64,000 bases of DNA from Marinilabiliaceae bacterium (GTDB lineage: Bacteria > Bacteroidota > Bacteroidia > Bacteroidales > Marinilabiliaceae): positions 1 to 64,000 of the forward strand of contig JABUTU010000082.1 in the NCBI GenBank assembly GCA_021443545.1, written 5' to 3'. Both the position numbers and the translations under genes were made by a program. Under the pieces are notes generated by a model that ran no database searches, was not told the DNA's origin, and was given only the letters and a program-made list of their open reading frames with translations. Below, piece after piece: positions 11,499 to 22,474 of this stretch (positions within the stretch are counted from its first letter, which is position 1; each line of letters starts with the position of its first letter).

Positions 11499-14400
11499 TT
11501 AAATACGGATAATCTGGCAGGTGACTTGAGAGTCTTGTTTTACTGTGATAATGTAGAGTCCACTTGTGTTTAGATGAGTTATTGACAATCCAACAGAATG
11601 AATTTTTTTGACAATTCGTCCTGCAATATCTGTTATTTGAATAGTCATGGGGGAGGAGGAAGAAGAAGAGACGACACGGACTTCGTGGTTGTAGGACGAA
11701 ATGACTATACTATTGTGTTCGGGATTCCTTTCGGAAGTAATGGTCTCTGGATAATCTTCAGATGTCGTCAGGATTAACGCGAATCTGTTTTCATATAATG
11801 ACTCAGCTTGTGAAATGGAGAAGGTCGTATCGTTGCGAAGGTTTATGCATTCACGTGAAAACCGGTCGTACAGGAAAATGGAGTAGGACGAGAAAATATC
11901 TTTTATACCTGAAATTCTTATCACAAGAGGATTAGGAATAATTGTGCATGATGTCTCCTCATTTGGCATTATAGAGAAGTTCATAATCTGACAGTCCTCA
12001 TTGAGGATGGAAGGGTATGTTGCGATAGTTAGCTGTGATTGGTCTTTCGTGAAGAAAATGTTGTAAGGAGCTCTTGCTGACGGTGCAATCTTAGGCGAAT
12101 CTTCGTTAGAGATAGTTGATGACGCATTTGTTGTGAGGATGCAGACAGCATCGTCGTAATTGTTTCCATTGCCTACCGACAATCTGATTTTGGCTGTTGT
12201 TTGTGGAGTGATATGAGAGGTTTTCAATGATGTTGGGTTGCTCTTATGAGGAGTCAGGCTGATTGTTGTATTGTCTTCGGTAGCGTAGAAGCAGAAAGCT
12301 TGAAAAGGGGCTATTGTTGAGGCGTCGGAAGAGCCTGTTGTGGTGTTGTATGTCGTATTGAATGTAGTATAGTAATAACCATCTTCGTAGCCTCTCATAT
12401 ATATCGAACTGTAAATATCGCCAGATTTAATATTCAGGAAGTCGCTGGTCTTGACTGAGAAAGGAAAAGGGTTTGATATCCAGTGCCACCCAGTGTGGTA
12501 TACCTTGCCCACATTTATTGTGACATATGATTCAATTGAGCCATATTGCAATATGTAGTTGTCTTTCTCGCTATGGGCTTCTGCAGAGAGACCAATACCA
12601 CCAGCGGAGTTGACTATGTCATCTCCAAAATCCTGGCGTTTTAGAAATAAGCCACTGTCGTTATATCCAGAAAGGTAGTCCTTGTTGTAGTTTAAAAAGC
12701 CATCGTCTTTCAATCCGATTTTTCCCTCGTGGGTAGCGGAGCCAGCATAGTAAAGTCTGTTGCATTGGAAGTGACGTTTAACGGTTACGTTGTTGCCAAT
12801 TACTTTGCCGTGAATCTCGACCTCTATAGGGTTGTCGTAATCGTATACGAGAGATATGTCTCCGTTATTTTTAATGTCGTTATTGACGATGAGAGAGGCC
12901 TCGTCTCCGCAGACTTCAAGAAGAGCGTTTCGGGCTATTGAGATTGAGTTCACGTGAGCTCTGGATGATATAATGGGGTGATTTAACGTTGTTGCTATAT
13001 GTGCATCGTCGTCTGCCGTTGGTATTACGTTTGTAGACCAGTTCTCCTCGTCGTCCCATTCGTTACTCATTTTACCTGTCCAAACAAATGGTTTAATGAA
13101 TGCGTTGCGCTCTCCATATGTGAAGTCGCCATATGTGTTGGTGTGGAAATTTAATGTTGTTTTGCCTTCTATATCAGCATTTGGAACTGAATGAATGACC
13201 CAATTGTCATCTTGGTACACAGCGTATATGCCATTGGAAATTTTCTTAGCTGAAGCAGGGAGTTGACATTCGTAGGTTGTCAGAGTGGTAGTGTCATTTC
13301 GTTGGTGTTGAGGGTATATGTGCCAGTAAAAGTCGCCACATATAGAGTTATTCGATGCCTCAGGGTGGGGGCCTTTGACAGGTGCGATTGTGACGAAGTC
13401 GTATTCATATAGGGATGTGGTATGGGTGTAACCGAGCTGTACGCCCACGTTTACAATGCTATTTTTATCCATGGCTTCGGCGGTCAATTTTATGGGGTCG
13501 ACATTGCCATTGCCCAAAATCAAAGGAAAGAAAACTATTTTGTTTGTCATCAGAGAGAGTCCTCCGTCTGAAGCCGTACCATTGGTCACTATTCCGCAGA
13601 AATTTGTTGTTAGATTAGAGTTCTCAAGTGGTACAAATGTTTTGTCACTTGTAAGAGAAATATGGCTTTTGGATGTAGAAGGTGGAATGTCTATTTTCAG
13701 ATTATGGGAGCCTATATTGATAAAGTTGAATTGGCAGAAAACCAGTTTGTGGATGTGTGCATCTGAAAGCATGACAACGGAGGGGTATGTTCTCTTATGC
13801 ATGGTGGAGCCATAGGCATGATTGACAAGGTAGATGTCTGCTTCGGCAAGCGATTCCTTTTGAGTTCTGACGAATTGGGTAGATGAGCCACAAAATGAGA
13901 TTTTACCTTTTACATAACCGTTATTTACGAAGATGTTGTTAAGTAGTATAATGCTTGAATTAGGAATGGATAATGAGGCCCCTTCGCTCTTATCGATGAT
14001 TATATTCTGAAAAAGTGTAGCATATTTGTAGTATTGTGTGCCGAACGTTAGAGTCGCATCATTTGACCCAACGAAATGTGCTGTTATGCCTGAGTCGAAG
14101 ATAATTGTAGATTGTGCGTCGAGAGTTACATCGCCTTGAAAATATATGTCAGTCATACATCTGAGTATGCTATTGTCGTTCATAGTCAGATTGCCATTGA
14201 TAGTAATTGGCAGTTCGACATTATTTGATGTGACAGAATGCCGGATGACGTAAGAGTTGGTTATGTTTATCTCTTTGGCAGAAAGATTTGTTGTGTGTAT
14301 GTCAAAAGTATTGTTGGCAGTACCTATTTCTGAGATTGAAAGTTCACCATTGCATATGATTTTGCCGTTGACTCTGATTGTGTATTTTCTTCCGTTGACA

Positions 14401-14678
14401 GAGTGGTAATTTGTTGTTAATGTTAAGTTATTGTCAATTATGATATTGCCTCCCACAGATAGGGAAGATTTGTCATCGTCGAAGATGATAGTACCATTTG
14501 AAACTGTGATATTTTCTGCGATTGAAACGTTGCCTTTTATGACTACAGTGTTGCCCTCAATGTTGAGAGATTGCATAACGGTATTATTTAAGATAGTCTC
14601 ATCAGCAGCATTGATATGCAAAGGAGAGCAAATAGATAAAAGGGTGAATAGCGTTGTAATTGTGTTAGTAGTATTCAT
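11499..14678 (-). CDS. Large secreted protein with T9SS type A C-terminal sorting domain
   Basis: Signal peptide, long beta-rich repeat-like body, WTGKMSNEWDDEENWS motif, and C-terminus MTIQITDIAGRIVKKIHSVGLSITHLNTSGLYIITVKQDSQVTCQIIRI typical of Por-secretion sorting domains. Confidence 0.82.
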   Translation of the reverse strand: MNTTNTITTLFTLLSICSPLHINAADETILNNTVMQSLNIEGNTVVIKGNVSIAENITVSNGTIIFDDDKSSLSVGGNIIIDNNLTLTTNYHSVNGRKYTIRVNGKIICNGELSISEIGTANNTFDIHTTNLSAKEINITNSYVIRHSVTSNNVELPITINGNLTMNDNSILRCMTDIYFQGDVTLDAQSTIIFDSGITAHFVGSNDATLTFGTQYYKYATLFQNIIIDKSEGASLSIPNSSIILLNNIFVNNGYVKGKISFCGSSTQFVRTQKESLAEADIYLVNHAYGSTMHKRTYPSVVMLSDAHIHKLVFCQFNFINIGSHNLKIDIPPSTSKSHISLTSDKTFVPLENSNLTTNFCGIVTNGTASDGGLSLMTNKIVFFPLILGNGNVDPIKLTAEAMDKNSIVNVGVQLGYTHTTSLYEYDFVTIAPVKGPHPEASNNSICGDFYWHIYPQHQRNDTTTLTTYECQLPASAKKISNGIYAVYQDDNWVIHSVPNADIEGKTTLNFHTNTYGDFTYGERNAFIKPFVWTGKMSNEWDDEENWSTNVIPTADDDAHIATTLNHPIISSRAHVNSISIARNALLEVCGDEASLIVNNDIKNNGDISLVYDYDNPIEVEIHGKVIGNNVTVKRHFQCNRLYYAGSATHEGKIGLKDDGFLNYNKDYLSGYNDSGLFLKRQDFGDDIVNSAGGIGLSAEAHSEKDNYILQYGSIESYVTINVGKVYHTGWHWISNPFPFSVKTSDFLNIKSGDIYSSIYMRGYEDGYYYTTFNTTYNTTTGSSDASTIAPFQAFCFYATEDNTTISLTPHKSNPTSLKTSHITPQTTAKIRLSVGNGNNYDDAVCILTTNASSTISNEDSPKIAPSARAPYNIFFTKDQSQLTIATYPSILNEDCQIMNFSIMPNEETSCTIIPNPLVIRISGIKDIFSSYSIFLYDRFSRECINLRNDTTFSISQAESLYENRFALILTTSEDYPETITSERNPEHNSIVISSYNHEVRVVSSSSSSPMTIQITDIAGRIVKKIHSVGLSITHLNTSGLYIITVKQDSQVTCQIIRI

Positions 14679-14795
14679 ATTTACGTAGTTTAGTCGTTCA
14701 AAGATAATGATTTTTTTAATATATTATCCAAATGCGAAATATTTTGAAACTGTCACAAATAAGTTCTATAATTGCACAAAGAATTATTGTTCGGT

Positions 14796-15668
14796 ATGAA
14801 GTATTCATTTTCTCATTTGATCTCTGTTCTCCTTGTGTTAATGCCTTTGCAGAATGTTGCCTCTCAAGTATCGGTTGAGAGGTCACGCGTTGATGTTCCT
14901 ATCAGACATAAGGGGGTGCGGCGAGTGGTGAATTACGATCTGACATCTTCACAAGTGCCAGCTGACTTCGATGGGGTTTGTGTAGCTTTTCTTACAGATT
15001 TGCATTATAAGAGTCGACTCGATTCAGTCGGCCTGAAATCAGTCTCGGGATTACTACAATTCTTGAAGCCAGATATCGTGTTGTTTGGAGGGGATTATCA
15101 GGAGAGTTGTGAGAGTGTCGGTCCGTTAGTAGAAGCGTGTACAGTATGGAGGGCACCATTAGGAATGGCTGGGGTTATGGGAAACAATGATTATGAGAGA
15201 TGTACAGATATTATTAGGTCGACCTTTGAGCAGAGTGGGGTGAAGATTCTTGAAGGATCCAATATGTCTATCCGAAGGGGCGATAGTGAGATATTCATAG
15301 CAGGCGCACGTAATGATTTTTCATCTCGAGAGAAAGCACCATCGTCGACTATTCAATTGCCTGATACGGCGTTTGTAATATTGCTTACGCATACTCCTGA
15401 TTATGCTGAAGATGTTGATATCTCAAACGCCGATGTGGTTTTAGCAGGACATACGCATGGAGGACAGGTTACATTGTTTGGTTTGTTTGCGCCTGTGAAT
15501 CCATCGCATTATGGGCGAAAGTTTCTGAGAGGGCTTTGCTATAATGGGACGGGTGTTCCAGTTATAGTAAGCAGAGGATTAGGTACTTCGCGCAAGAAGA
15601 TAAGGTTGTTTGCTCCATCAGAGATTGTCCTTTTGACATTGCACTGGAGGAGCGAGGAGACTCTATAA
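14796..15668 (+). CDS. Metallophosphoesterase (YkuE-like)
   Basis: LTDLHY, GGDYQE, GVMGNNDYE, ILLTHTPD, AGHTHGGQ motifs. ORF track starts at a TTG (14772); ATG at 14796 gives a signal peptide. Confidence 0.88.
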   Translation: MKYSFSHLISVLLVLMPLQNVASQVSVERSRVDVPIRHKGVRRVVNYDLTSSQVPADFDGVCVAFLTDLHYKSRLDSVGLKSVSGLLQFLKPDIVLFGGDYQESCESVGPLVEACTVWRAPLGMAGVMGNNDYERCTDIIRSTFEQSGVKILEGSNMSIRRGDSEIFIAGARNDFSSREKAPSSTIQLPDTAFVILLTHTPDYAEDVDISNADVVLAGHTHGGQVTLFGLFAPVNPSHYGRKFLRGLCYNGTGVPVIVSRGLGTSRKKIRLFAPSEIVLLTLHWRSEETL

Positions 15669-18200
15669 TTTGAAATTAAACTGAGCGCGAATGCCGACAG
15701 GTGGCTTGCCTGAATCTTTGTTGGTAACTCTCCAAACAGCATCGAATCTGAAGAATCGTAGAACATTGTCTATGCCGACATTCAATTCCAGATAAGGACC
15801 ATTGCCACCATGCGTCTTGTCTGGCATATCCAACATTTTCAAGTGTCTGTCATCGAGAGATGAAAGCATAGCCTTGCATCCGACAACCTCTCTTAGCCCA
15901 GCCTTTTTAAAGGCGGTTATCTTATTGAAAAGAATGCCGTTCAGGAAGTAGTCGACGTAGAGGTATGCATATTTATCTGAGACAAATTCCAAATAGTTCA
16001 TCATGTTGAAATCGTAGCGGTAGAAACCGAAAGTTTTATTGCCACGTGGCATCTCAAGCAATGAGTATGGCAAATCTCCACCAAAGAAAGCACCACCCTC
16101 GAGAGCGTAGTTTAGTTCCGTTGGCCCAAGACACAACGTGTGTTTCAGTGTGGAGTGGATACGACTATATTTCGAGGTTTTGTCACCAACTTTGACGTGG
16201 CCGCAAGCAATGGTGAAGTGGACGATAGGGTAATCTGTTGACATATATATGCGTTGCAGACCATCGTCGATATACTTTTCCTTGTATGAATACCTAAGGT
16301 CCAGCGATGCTTCTGCCTGTTCTATATTGCTGATGAAAGAGCCGTTTTGGCTAAACGGGTAATATTTAGGAGAAACTTGCCATAGGTAATGTAGGGATAT
16401 GCGAGAACGAAATCCTGTGAACCATTCTTTGTCATGTCGAAGCTGAGCCTTGCGTTCGTAATATAATTCATCAATCTCCTCGCGCTTGAATAGCTGGGCT
16501 ATTATATTGTTTTCACTTGTAGTCAGCATATTTTCGTATAGGTAGAGGATATTCTCGTTTTCACCTATTTTAGCAATGCGATCAAAATATGTTGCTTGAA
16601 TAGCCTGCCGTTTTTGTGTGGGGAATTTGTAAGCTACAGAAGCCTCACTTGTGATTCTGGTGCTCTTGAAGCCGTATCCAACGACACCGAGGAAGGTCCA
16701 CTTTTCACTAATCTCTTTGCTCGTTCTGACTCCGCATCCGATATGTATGCCTTCAACTTTGTTGGAGTTGAAAACTTCGGTGTAGGGGCCCAGCTCCCAT
16801 TTTCCAAGATCAAGAAAGCCTGTCAAGGCAAGTTTTGCCACGTTGTTGAAAGCTCTCACTGAGCGTACGTTGTTGATTGAATCAATAGTTTGTGAAATGA
16901 GTTTTTGTTGTTCAGTATATACGGAATGGCGATTCTCATTCCAGAATAGAGAGTCTCTCTTTTTGTAGTCATCCATTTTTATGGATTCATATTGGATGCC
17001 ACGAGCTGAAAGCGACAGGGTGTCTGTCATGCCGACTCTAATTTTTCGTTGAGAATTGAACATGTGAGTTCTTATTTCGAGCCGTTTCTTGTCGGAGTTG
17101 ACAGGCATATAATCGATATGCATCTCTATGTCGTTAGTTCCATAAAATGGGAGAGAGTCGTTGACAAACTGATATGTAGCCTTCATATTCAGTTTCTTGA
17201 CGAAATTGATATTGGTCCATTTCGGCATTGTGGCATCGATGCTGCGGACTGATAGGTATCGGGTCTCGATATCCATTTTTCCCTCAAATGTTCTGTTGCC
17301 CTCTGTGCGAGGTTTGAATTTGATGGTGTAAACCTTTATAGAATCATTATTTTCGTTCGCTGACAGTTCGTGACCGACCAGTTCAGAGGGAGTTATCATG
17401 CAAGAGTCGAGCAAGTAGAACTTGTAGAATTGCGTTGCATTGTCGGAAATAGGACTTATGAACGGAATACCAAGAATTTTTATTGTATTCTCATAAAACG
17501 ACAATTCCATATCCATGGAGGTAGTAAAGCCCCCGATTTCATATTGTTTGAAGACATCGATACCCTTCACATCATCGGCAATCACTGTGCTTCGAGAACG
17601 ACGAGGAGAACGCTGTGTCTCATTGAAAGAGATGGTTTCCGACATATATACGGGAAGATATCGGGTGCTATCATTTTCATCAACTATCATGAGGTCTTGA
17701 GCGTCTCTGATGAGGAAGTTGTCTTTTGCCTTGTCGGATATATTGTTGATGGCGTACTCCCAGCGGTCATACTTTTCAAACTCTGTGCGGTTGTATTGAC
17801 TGGGGTCGTTACGTTTCTTGTTCGTGATGACTTTTTTCATCAGTTGTACGGGGAAGTCATCTAATTCGACAGTGATTTCGCCAATGGCAAAAGTCTGTTC
17901 CTTCATCCTGATGATGTTGTCCTCTTTTGTTGATAGTTTTTTTACGGGTATGGTTATAGTCTCATATCCCATAACGTTAAAACTCAACGCTTCAGTAGCG
18001 GATGGGATGGTGATAGCAAAATGACCGTCGAAGTCCGAGACAACACCTTTTGTAGTGCCAGGGATGTAGGCATTTGCAAGAGGTAGAGCATCTTTGGTGT
18101 CATCGTCAATAATCGTGCCTTTAATGGTGATAGTGTTTTGCCCAATGATTGTTGAACAAATCAGAATAAGTATATATGTTAATAATACAACTCTTCGCAT
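15663..18200 (-). CDS. DUF5686 / carboxypeptidase-like regulatory domain outer-membrane protein
   Basis: Signal peptide, CarboxypepD_reg-like N-terminus (ITIKGTIIDDDTKDALPLANAYIPGTTKGVVSDFDGHFAI), long beta-barrel-like C-terminus. Confidence 0.82.
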   Translation of the reverse strand: MRRVVLLTYILILICSTIIGQNTITIKGTIIDDDTKDALPLANAYIPGTTKGVVSDFDGHFAITIPSATEALSFNVMGYETITIPVKKLSTKEDNIIRMKEQTFAIGEITVELDDFPVQLMKKVITNKKRNDPSQYNRTEFEKYDRWEYAINNISDKAKDNFLIRDAQDLMIVDENDSTRYLPVYMSETISFNETQRSPRRSRSTVIADDVKGIDVFKQYEIGGFTTSMDMELSFYENTIKILGIPFISPISDNATQFYKFYLLDSCMITPSELVGHELSANENNDSIKVYTIKFKPRTEGNRTFEGKMDIETRYLSVRSIDATMPKWTNINFVKKLNMKATYQFVNDSLPFYGTNDIEMHIDYMPVNSDKKRLEIRTHMFNSQRKIRVGMTDTLSLSARGIQYESIKMDDYKKRDSLFWNENRHSVYTEQQKLISQTIDSINNVRSVRAFNNVAKLALTGFLDLGKWELGPYTEVFNSNKVEGIHIGCGVRTSKEISEKWTFLGVVGYGFKSTRITSEASVAYKFPTQKRQAIQATYFDRIAKIGENENILYLYENMLTTSENNIIAQLFKREEIDELYYERKAQLRHDKEWFTGFRSRISLHYLWQVSPKYYPFSQNGSFISNIEQAEASLDLRYSYKEKYIDDGLQRIYMSTDYPIVHFTIACGHVKVGDKTSKYSRIHSTLKHTLCLGPTELNYALEGGAFFGGDLPYSLLEMPRGNKTFGFYRYDFNMMNYLEFVSDKYAYLYVDYFLNGILFNKITAFKKAGLREVVGCKAMLSSLDDRHLKMLDMPDKTHGGNGPYLELNVGIDNVLRFFRFDAVWRVTNKDSGKPPVGIRAQFNFKL

Positions 18201-18408
18201 AAAGCCTTTGTCTCATTCGTATGACAAAAATACACCCAAATCATATTGACATTTATTAACCGATTGTAAATAATATTAAAAAAAGCCATTGGTTTTCGTT
18301 TTTTGTAGTTGTAGTCTGTTTCAGTGTAACAGGTTATAGAAATATCCTAAAAATTGCAACAAAAGAGGGGGGCTTTTTCGTATCAGTACTGCAATTAGAA
18401 TATTACTA

Positions 18409-19029
18409 TTGGTTTCTTTTGTTAGAAATATAACAAAAGCACTCTGTTGGGTGTGGATAATATTTATTGTTACATCCTGTACTTCTGATAGTAGATACAG
18501 AAGTAAGGTTGTGGGCTCTTATCTTGTGCATGATTGTAGTCAACACAAGGATAAGGATGGCACTATTTACGATATAGACCTAACTCTGCAAGAGACGTTT
18601 GACTGGTTTTCGGTGCAGAATGATACTCGTTTGTCAATTGTATTTCATTTTGATAAACCTTTTGAATTTCCCTCTATAACATTGAACTATAATGTGGAGG
18701 CTAAAGGTGATTGGAGCGTGAGAGATACGGTTCTGTATGTTGCTATGGATACGGCAGGTGTCATTCCGCATTTTTTAGGTTCGACAGCAAAGACACCCAC
18801 AGAGGAGTCGATGGCAAGAATATTGCGTAGTATGGTGAAGGAGAAGTATCAGCATAGTGTGAAACGCCAGATGTATCTTTTGTGTAATCGTAAGGCACAA
18901 ATTGTTGATGCGAATGACACGGCCTTGGTGTTGTTACCTATGTTGTCGAAAGAGGAAGAACAACGAATAAAGGAGAAAAACCCCAATAGTCGGAGACACA
19001 CGATAATAATGCAACGAGGAAAACTCTAA
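18409..19029 (+). CDS. Hypothetical lipoprotein
   Basis: Lipobox-like IFIVTSC after a short hydrophobic stretch; start appears to be TTG; TAATGA overlap with next gene. Confidence 0.55.
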   Translation: MVSFVRNITKALCWVWIIFIVTSCTSDSRYRSKVVGSYLVHDCSQHKDKDGTIYDIDLTLQETFDWFSVQNDTRLSIVFHFDKPFEFPSITLNYNVEAKGDWSVRDTVLYVAMDTAGVIPHFLGSTAKTPTEESMARILRSMVKEKYQHSVKRQMYLLCNRKAQIVDANDTALVLLPMLSKEEEQRIKEKNPNSRRHTIIMQRGKL

Positions 19030-20267
19030 TGATAGAATTTAAGAAAAGAACTCTCGCAAATGGTTTGCAGGTAGTCGTTTCAGAGGACCATACGACGCCA
19101 ATGGTTTCGTTGAATGTAATGTATTTAGCTGGAGCACGAAATGAAAATCCTTTAAAGACGGGTTATGCTCATATGCTTGAACATTGTATGTTTACTGGGA
19201 CAGAGAGTGTCCCAAATTACGATGAGTTACTACAGAGATGCGGAGCTACCAATAACGCCTATACAACGAATGACGTTACAAATTACTATATAACCATACC
19301 AAGCGATAATGTTGAGGTTGCATTCTATATAGAGAGCGACCGAATGATGAATCTGGCATTTTTCGAGGAGGGATTTCAGACGCAGCGAAGTGTTGTTATG
19401 GAGGAGATGAAGCAACGTTGTCTCAATGCCCCATATGGTGATATACAGGAGTTGATGCGTGGTATGATATATAAGGTTCATCCATATCGATGGTCAACAA
19501 TTGGTTTGTCACTTCAGACATTAGCTGACGCAAAGATTGACGACTTGCGTAGTTTCTACGAGAGTAATTACGCTCCAGATAATGCGATACTATCTATATG
19601 TGGAAATGTAAATGCCGATGAGATGTTTGACATGGCTCAGAAGTATTTCGGAGGAATCAGTCGTCGTTCTAAACGATGTGTCATTCCACAAGAGCCTGAG
19701 CAGATGGAGCGCAGGATTGTTGATGTAGTTCGTAATGTGCCTGCATCGGCAGTAGTCTTGGCGTATCATTCGGGAAATGCCGTGTCGCGAGATGCGTATG
19801 TGGGCGATTTGGCTACCGATTTGCTGGCAGCTGGAGAATCGTCGCTGCTGAATGTCAATCTGGTTCGCAATAAAGGTGTATGTTCACAAGCAGATGCGAT
19901 TGTTAATAATTCTTTCGATCCAGGCTTCCTCTATTTGGTTGCCTTTGCTAAGGATGGATTGCCACTCGAGAGTGTTGCCGACTCTTTGAGGGAGGAGGCA
20001 TTGCGGTTGACAGATTTAGATAATCTCAGCGAGTATGATTTTCAAAAGGTTAAGAATAAGGCTGAATACGAGAAAGTAATGGATCAGATAAAATGCTCGG
20101 ATAAGGCGACTAACCTTGCCATGGCTACGGCATTAGGCGACACGAACTTGATAAATACCGACTTTGAAAAATTCGCATCTGTGACTTTAGAAGAGGTTGC
20201 AGAGTATATCAAACGTACTATTGTTGAGAATAATGAGTCTATTCTCTATTATCGTAAACAAGAATAA
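19029..20267 (+). CDS. M16 family zinc peptidase (catalytic subunit)
   Basis: Inverted zinc motif GYAHMLEHCMFTG (HxxEH). Confidence 0.92.
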   Translation: MIEFKKRTLANGLQVVVSEDHTTPMVSLNVMYLAGARNENPLKTGYAHMLEHCMFTGTESVPNYDELLQRCGATNNAYTTNDVTNYYITIPSDNVEVAFYIESDRMMNLAFFEEGFQTQRSVVMEEMKQRCLNAPYGDIQELMRGMIYKVHPYRWSTIGLSLQTLADAKIDDLRSFYESNYAPDNAILSICGNVNADEMFDMAQKYFGGISRRSKRCVIPQEPEQMERRIVDVVRNVPASAVVLAYHSGNAVSRDAYVGDLATDLLAAGESSLLNVNLVRNKGVCSQADAIVNNSFDPGFLYLVAFAKDGLPLESVADSLREEALRLTDLDNLSEYDFQKVKNKAEYEKVMDQIKCSDKATNLAMATALGDTNLINTDFEKFASVTLEEVAEYIKRTIVENNESILYYRKQE

Positions 20268-20275
20268 TTTTTCGT

Positions 20276-21568
20276 ATGCAACCCTTTATAAGTGTCGGTA
20301 TCCTGCATTCGACAATAATCAAGTTCACTTTTCATGGTTCTTTCATAGGCACTGACGGAGAACGCCTTAGTGGAGATCATGCCATATCTCTCTCTGGACC
20401 GACTCTTACGTTGGATGGACGGTTGATAGAGAAATTACCATCCTTCACTCCAGAAAATAGTGGGTCTTTTTTTGAACTCTATGATGTTGTTATAGGAATC
20501 GGATTTCACTGGCAACAGACAGAAAGTCAGAGGTTTAGTGGCGTTCTGATATTTGTAGAGGAGTATGGCTCGTTGTGGGCAGTAAATAGACTGCCAATTG
20601 AGGATTACCTTTTTTGTGTCATAGCAAGCGAGATGAAGGCTACGTCATCGCTGGAGTTACTTAAGGCTCATGCTGTGGTGTCGCGTTCATGGTTGATAGC
20701 CCAGATAGAGGGTAAGAAGAGGGAAAAATACCGGGATGCGAAGACAACGACGGCAAGTCTGATAAAGTGGTATGACAGAGAGAATCATACGCTTTTCGAC
20801 GTGTGTGCCGATGACCACTGTCAGCGATATCAAGGGTTGACAAGAGCAACTAACAGTGTTGTGCGACAAGCTATTGATGCCACTAAGGGTATGATGCTTG
20901 TTTATCAGGGAGATGTCTGCGATGCAAGATTTTCGAAGTGTTGCGGTGGAATGACAGAGCTATTTGAGACATGCTGGCAACCCGTTCATGTTGATTATCT
21001 TCAGTCGTTTGTGGATAATCCACTAAGACCATCAGGAACACACGACTTGAATCTGACAAGAGAGTCTGATGCCCGAAAGTGGATAGAGATGTCACCGGAT
21101 GCATATTGCAATACGCAAGATGAGGTTGTTCTGCGACAAATCCTCAATGATTATGATGTCGAAACAACACCACAGATGTACAGATGGAAAATTCAATATT
21201 CCAGAAGGGAATTGTCGGAACTGATAGAGAGAAAGATGCAGCTTGGCATAGGAGAAGTTCGACATATTGAACCTGTCAAACGAGGTCCGAGCGCGCGCAT
21301 TGAAGAGCTACGTATAGAGGGAACAAATAGAACAGTTGTCATAGGCAAGGAACTCGAGATACGAAAGGCTCTGAGTGATAGCCATCTTCAGAGTTCAGCA
21401 TTTGTCGTTGATGAGGTCGGTGATACCTTTGTTCTGAAGGGTGCAGGCTGGGGACATGGAGTTGGTATGTGTCAGGTTGGCGCTGCAATGATGGCTCATA
21501 AGGGGATGACGTATAGAACAATATTGTTTCACTATTTCCGAAGGGCTCAGATTGAAGTCAGATGGTAA
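20276..21568 (+). CDS. SpoIID/LytB domain-containing protein
   Basis: IEDYLFCVIASEMKATSSLELLKAHAVVSRSW, KGAGWGHGVGMCQVGAAMMAHKGMTYRTILFHYF. Confidence 0.9.
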   Translation: MQPFISVGILHSTIIKFTFHGSFIGTDGERLSGDHAISLSGPTLTLDGRLIEKLPSFTPENSGSFFELYDVVIGIGFHWQQTESQRFSGVLIFVEEYGSLWAVNRLPIEDYLFCVIASEMKATSSLELLKAHAVVSRSWLIAQIEGKKREKYRDAKTTTASLIKWYDRENHTLFDVCADDHCQRYQGLTRATNSVVRQAIDATKGMMLVYQGDVCDARFSKCCGGMTELFETCWQPVHVDYLQSFVDNPLRPSGTHDLNLTRESDARKWIEMSPDAYCNTQDEVVLRQILNDYDVETTPQMYRWKIQYSRRELSELIERKMQLGIGEVRHIEPVKRGPSARIEELRIEGTNRTVVIGKELEIRKALSDSHLQSSAFVVDEVGDTFVLKGAGWGHGVGMCQVGAAMMAHKGMTYRTILFHYFRRAQIEVRW

Positions 21569-22470
21569 AGCGCAGACGAGTAACAATATTAACAGGTCCC
21601 ACAGCAGTCGGAAAGACAGAACTCTCCATCTTGTTGGCAGAGCATATGGGATGTCCTATTATATCTGCAGATAGTCGACAGGTATATCGAGGTATGGCTA
21701 TTGGAACGGCACAACCCGATGAGCAATCTCTAAGAAGGGTTAAACACCATCTTGTGGGGTGTCGTGACGTAGAGCAGTATTATAGTGCGTACGAATTTGA
21801 GATGGATGCATTGCGGCTGCTTGAGGAGGTTTGGGCAACGGGTTGTGATGAAGCTCTTGTTACGGGAGGTTCAATGATGTATATAGATGCTCTGTGCGGT
21901 AAGATTGATGACATTCCGACTATTAGTGATGATGTCCGACAGAAAACGTGGGAGGAGTTTGAGCGGTGTGGCCTAATGCATATGGTTGAGTTGTTGGAAT
22001 GTCTTGACCCAGAATATGCAAAAGTCGTTGATGCTAAAAATGCCAAAAGAGTTGTTCATGCCATCGAGATATGTCGTCAGTCAGGAACAACCTACACATC
22101 TCTTCGTACGGGAAAACATAAAGAACGACCTTTTGAGATTCGGCTTGTTGCACTTCAACGTGAACGCTCTGAACTTTTTGAACGTATTGGAGCGAGAGTA
22201 GAACAGATGATGGATATGGGACTTGAGGATGAGGCTCGATTACTACTGCCAAAACGTGAACTTAATGCTCTTAATACTGTAGGCTATAAGGAGATGTTTG
22301 CGTATTTTGATGGTGAAATGTCATTTAGGGAGGCCAAGGAGAGGATAAAGAAGAACACGCGTGTGTATGCGAAGAAGCAGATGACATGGTTTGTGAAAAA
22401 TCCATTATATGAGTGGTATGATGCATCCGAGAATAGTAGTAAATTAGCAGATAGAATTTTAGGTAAATAG
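21562..22470 (+). CDS. miaA: tRNA dimethylallyltransferase
   Basis: LTGPTAVGKTELS, ISADSRQVYRGMAIGTAQP, NTVGYKEMFAYFDGE. Confidence 0.95.
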   Translation: MVKRRRVTILTGPTAVGKTELSILLAEHMGCPIISADSRQVYRGMAIGTAQPDEQSLRRVKHHLVGCRDVEQYYSAYEFEMDALRLLEEVWATGCDEALVTGGSMMYIDALCGKIDDIPTISDDVRQKTWEEFERCGLMHMVELLECLDPEYAKVVDAKNAKRVVHAIEICRQSGTTYTSLRTGKHKERPFEIRLVALQRERSELFERIGARVEQMMDMGLEDEARLLLPKRELNALNTVGYKEMFAYFDGEMSFREAKERIKKNTRVYAKKQMTWFVKNPLYEWYDASENSSKLADRILGK

Positions 22471-22474
22471 GTAT

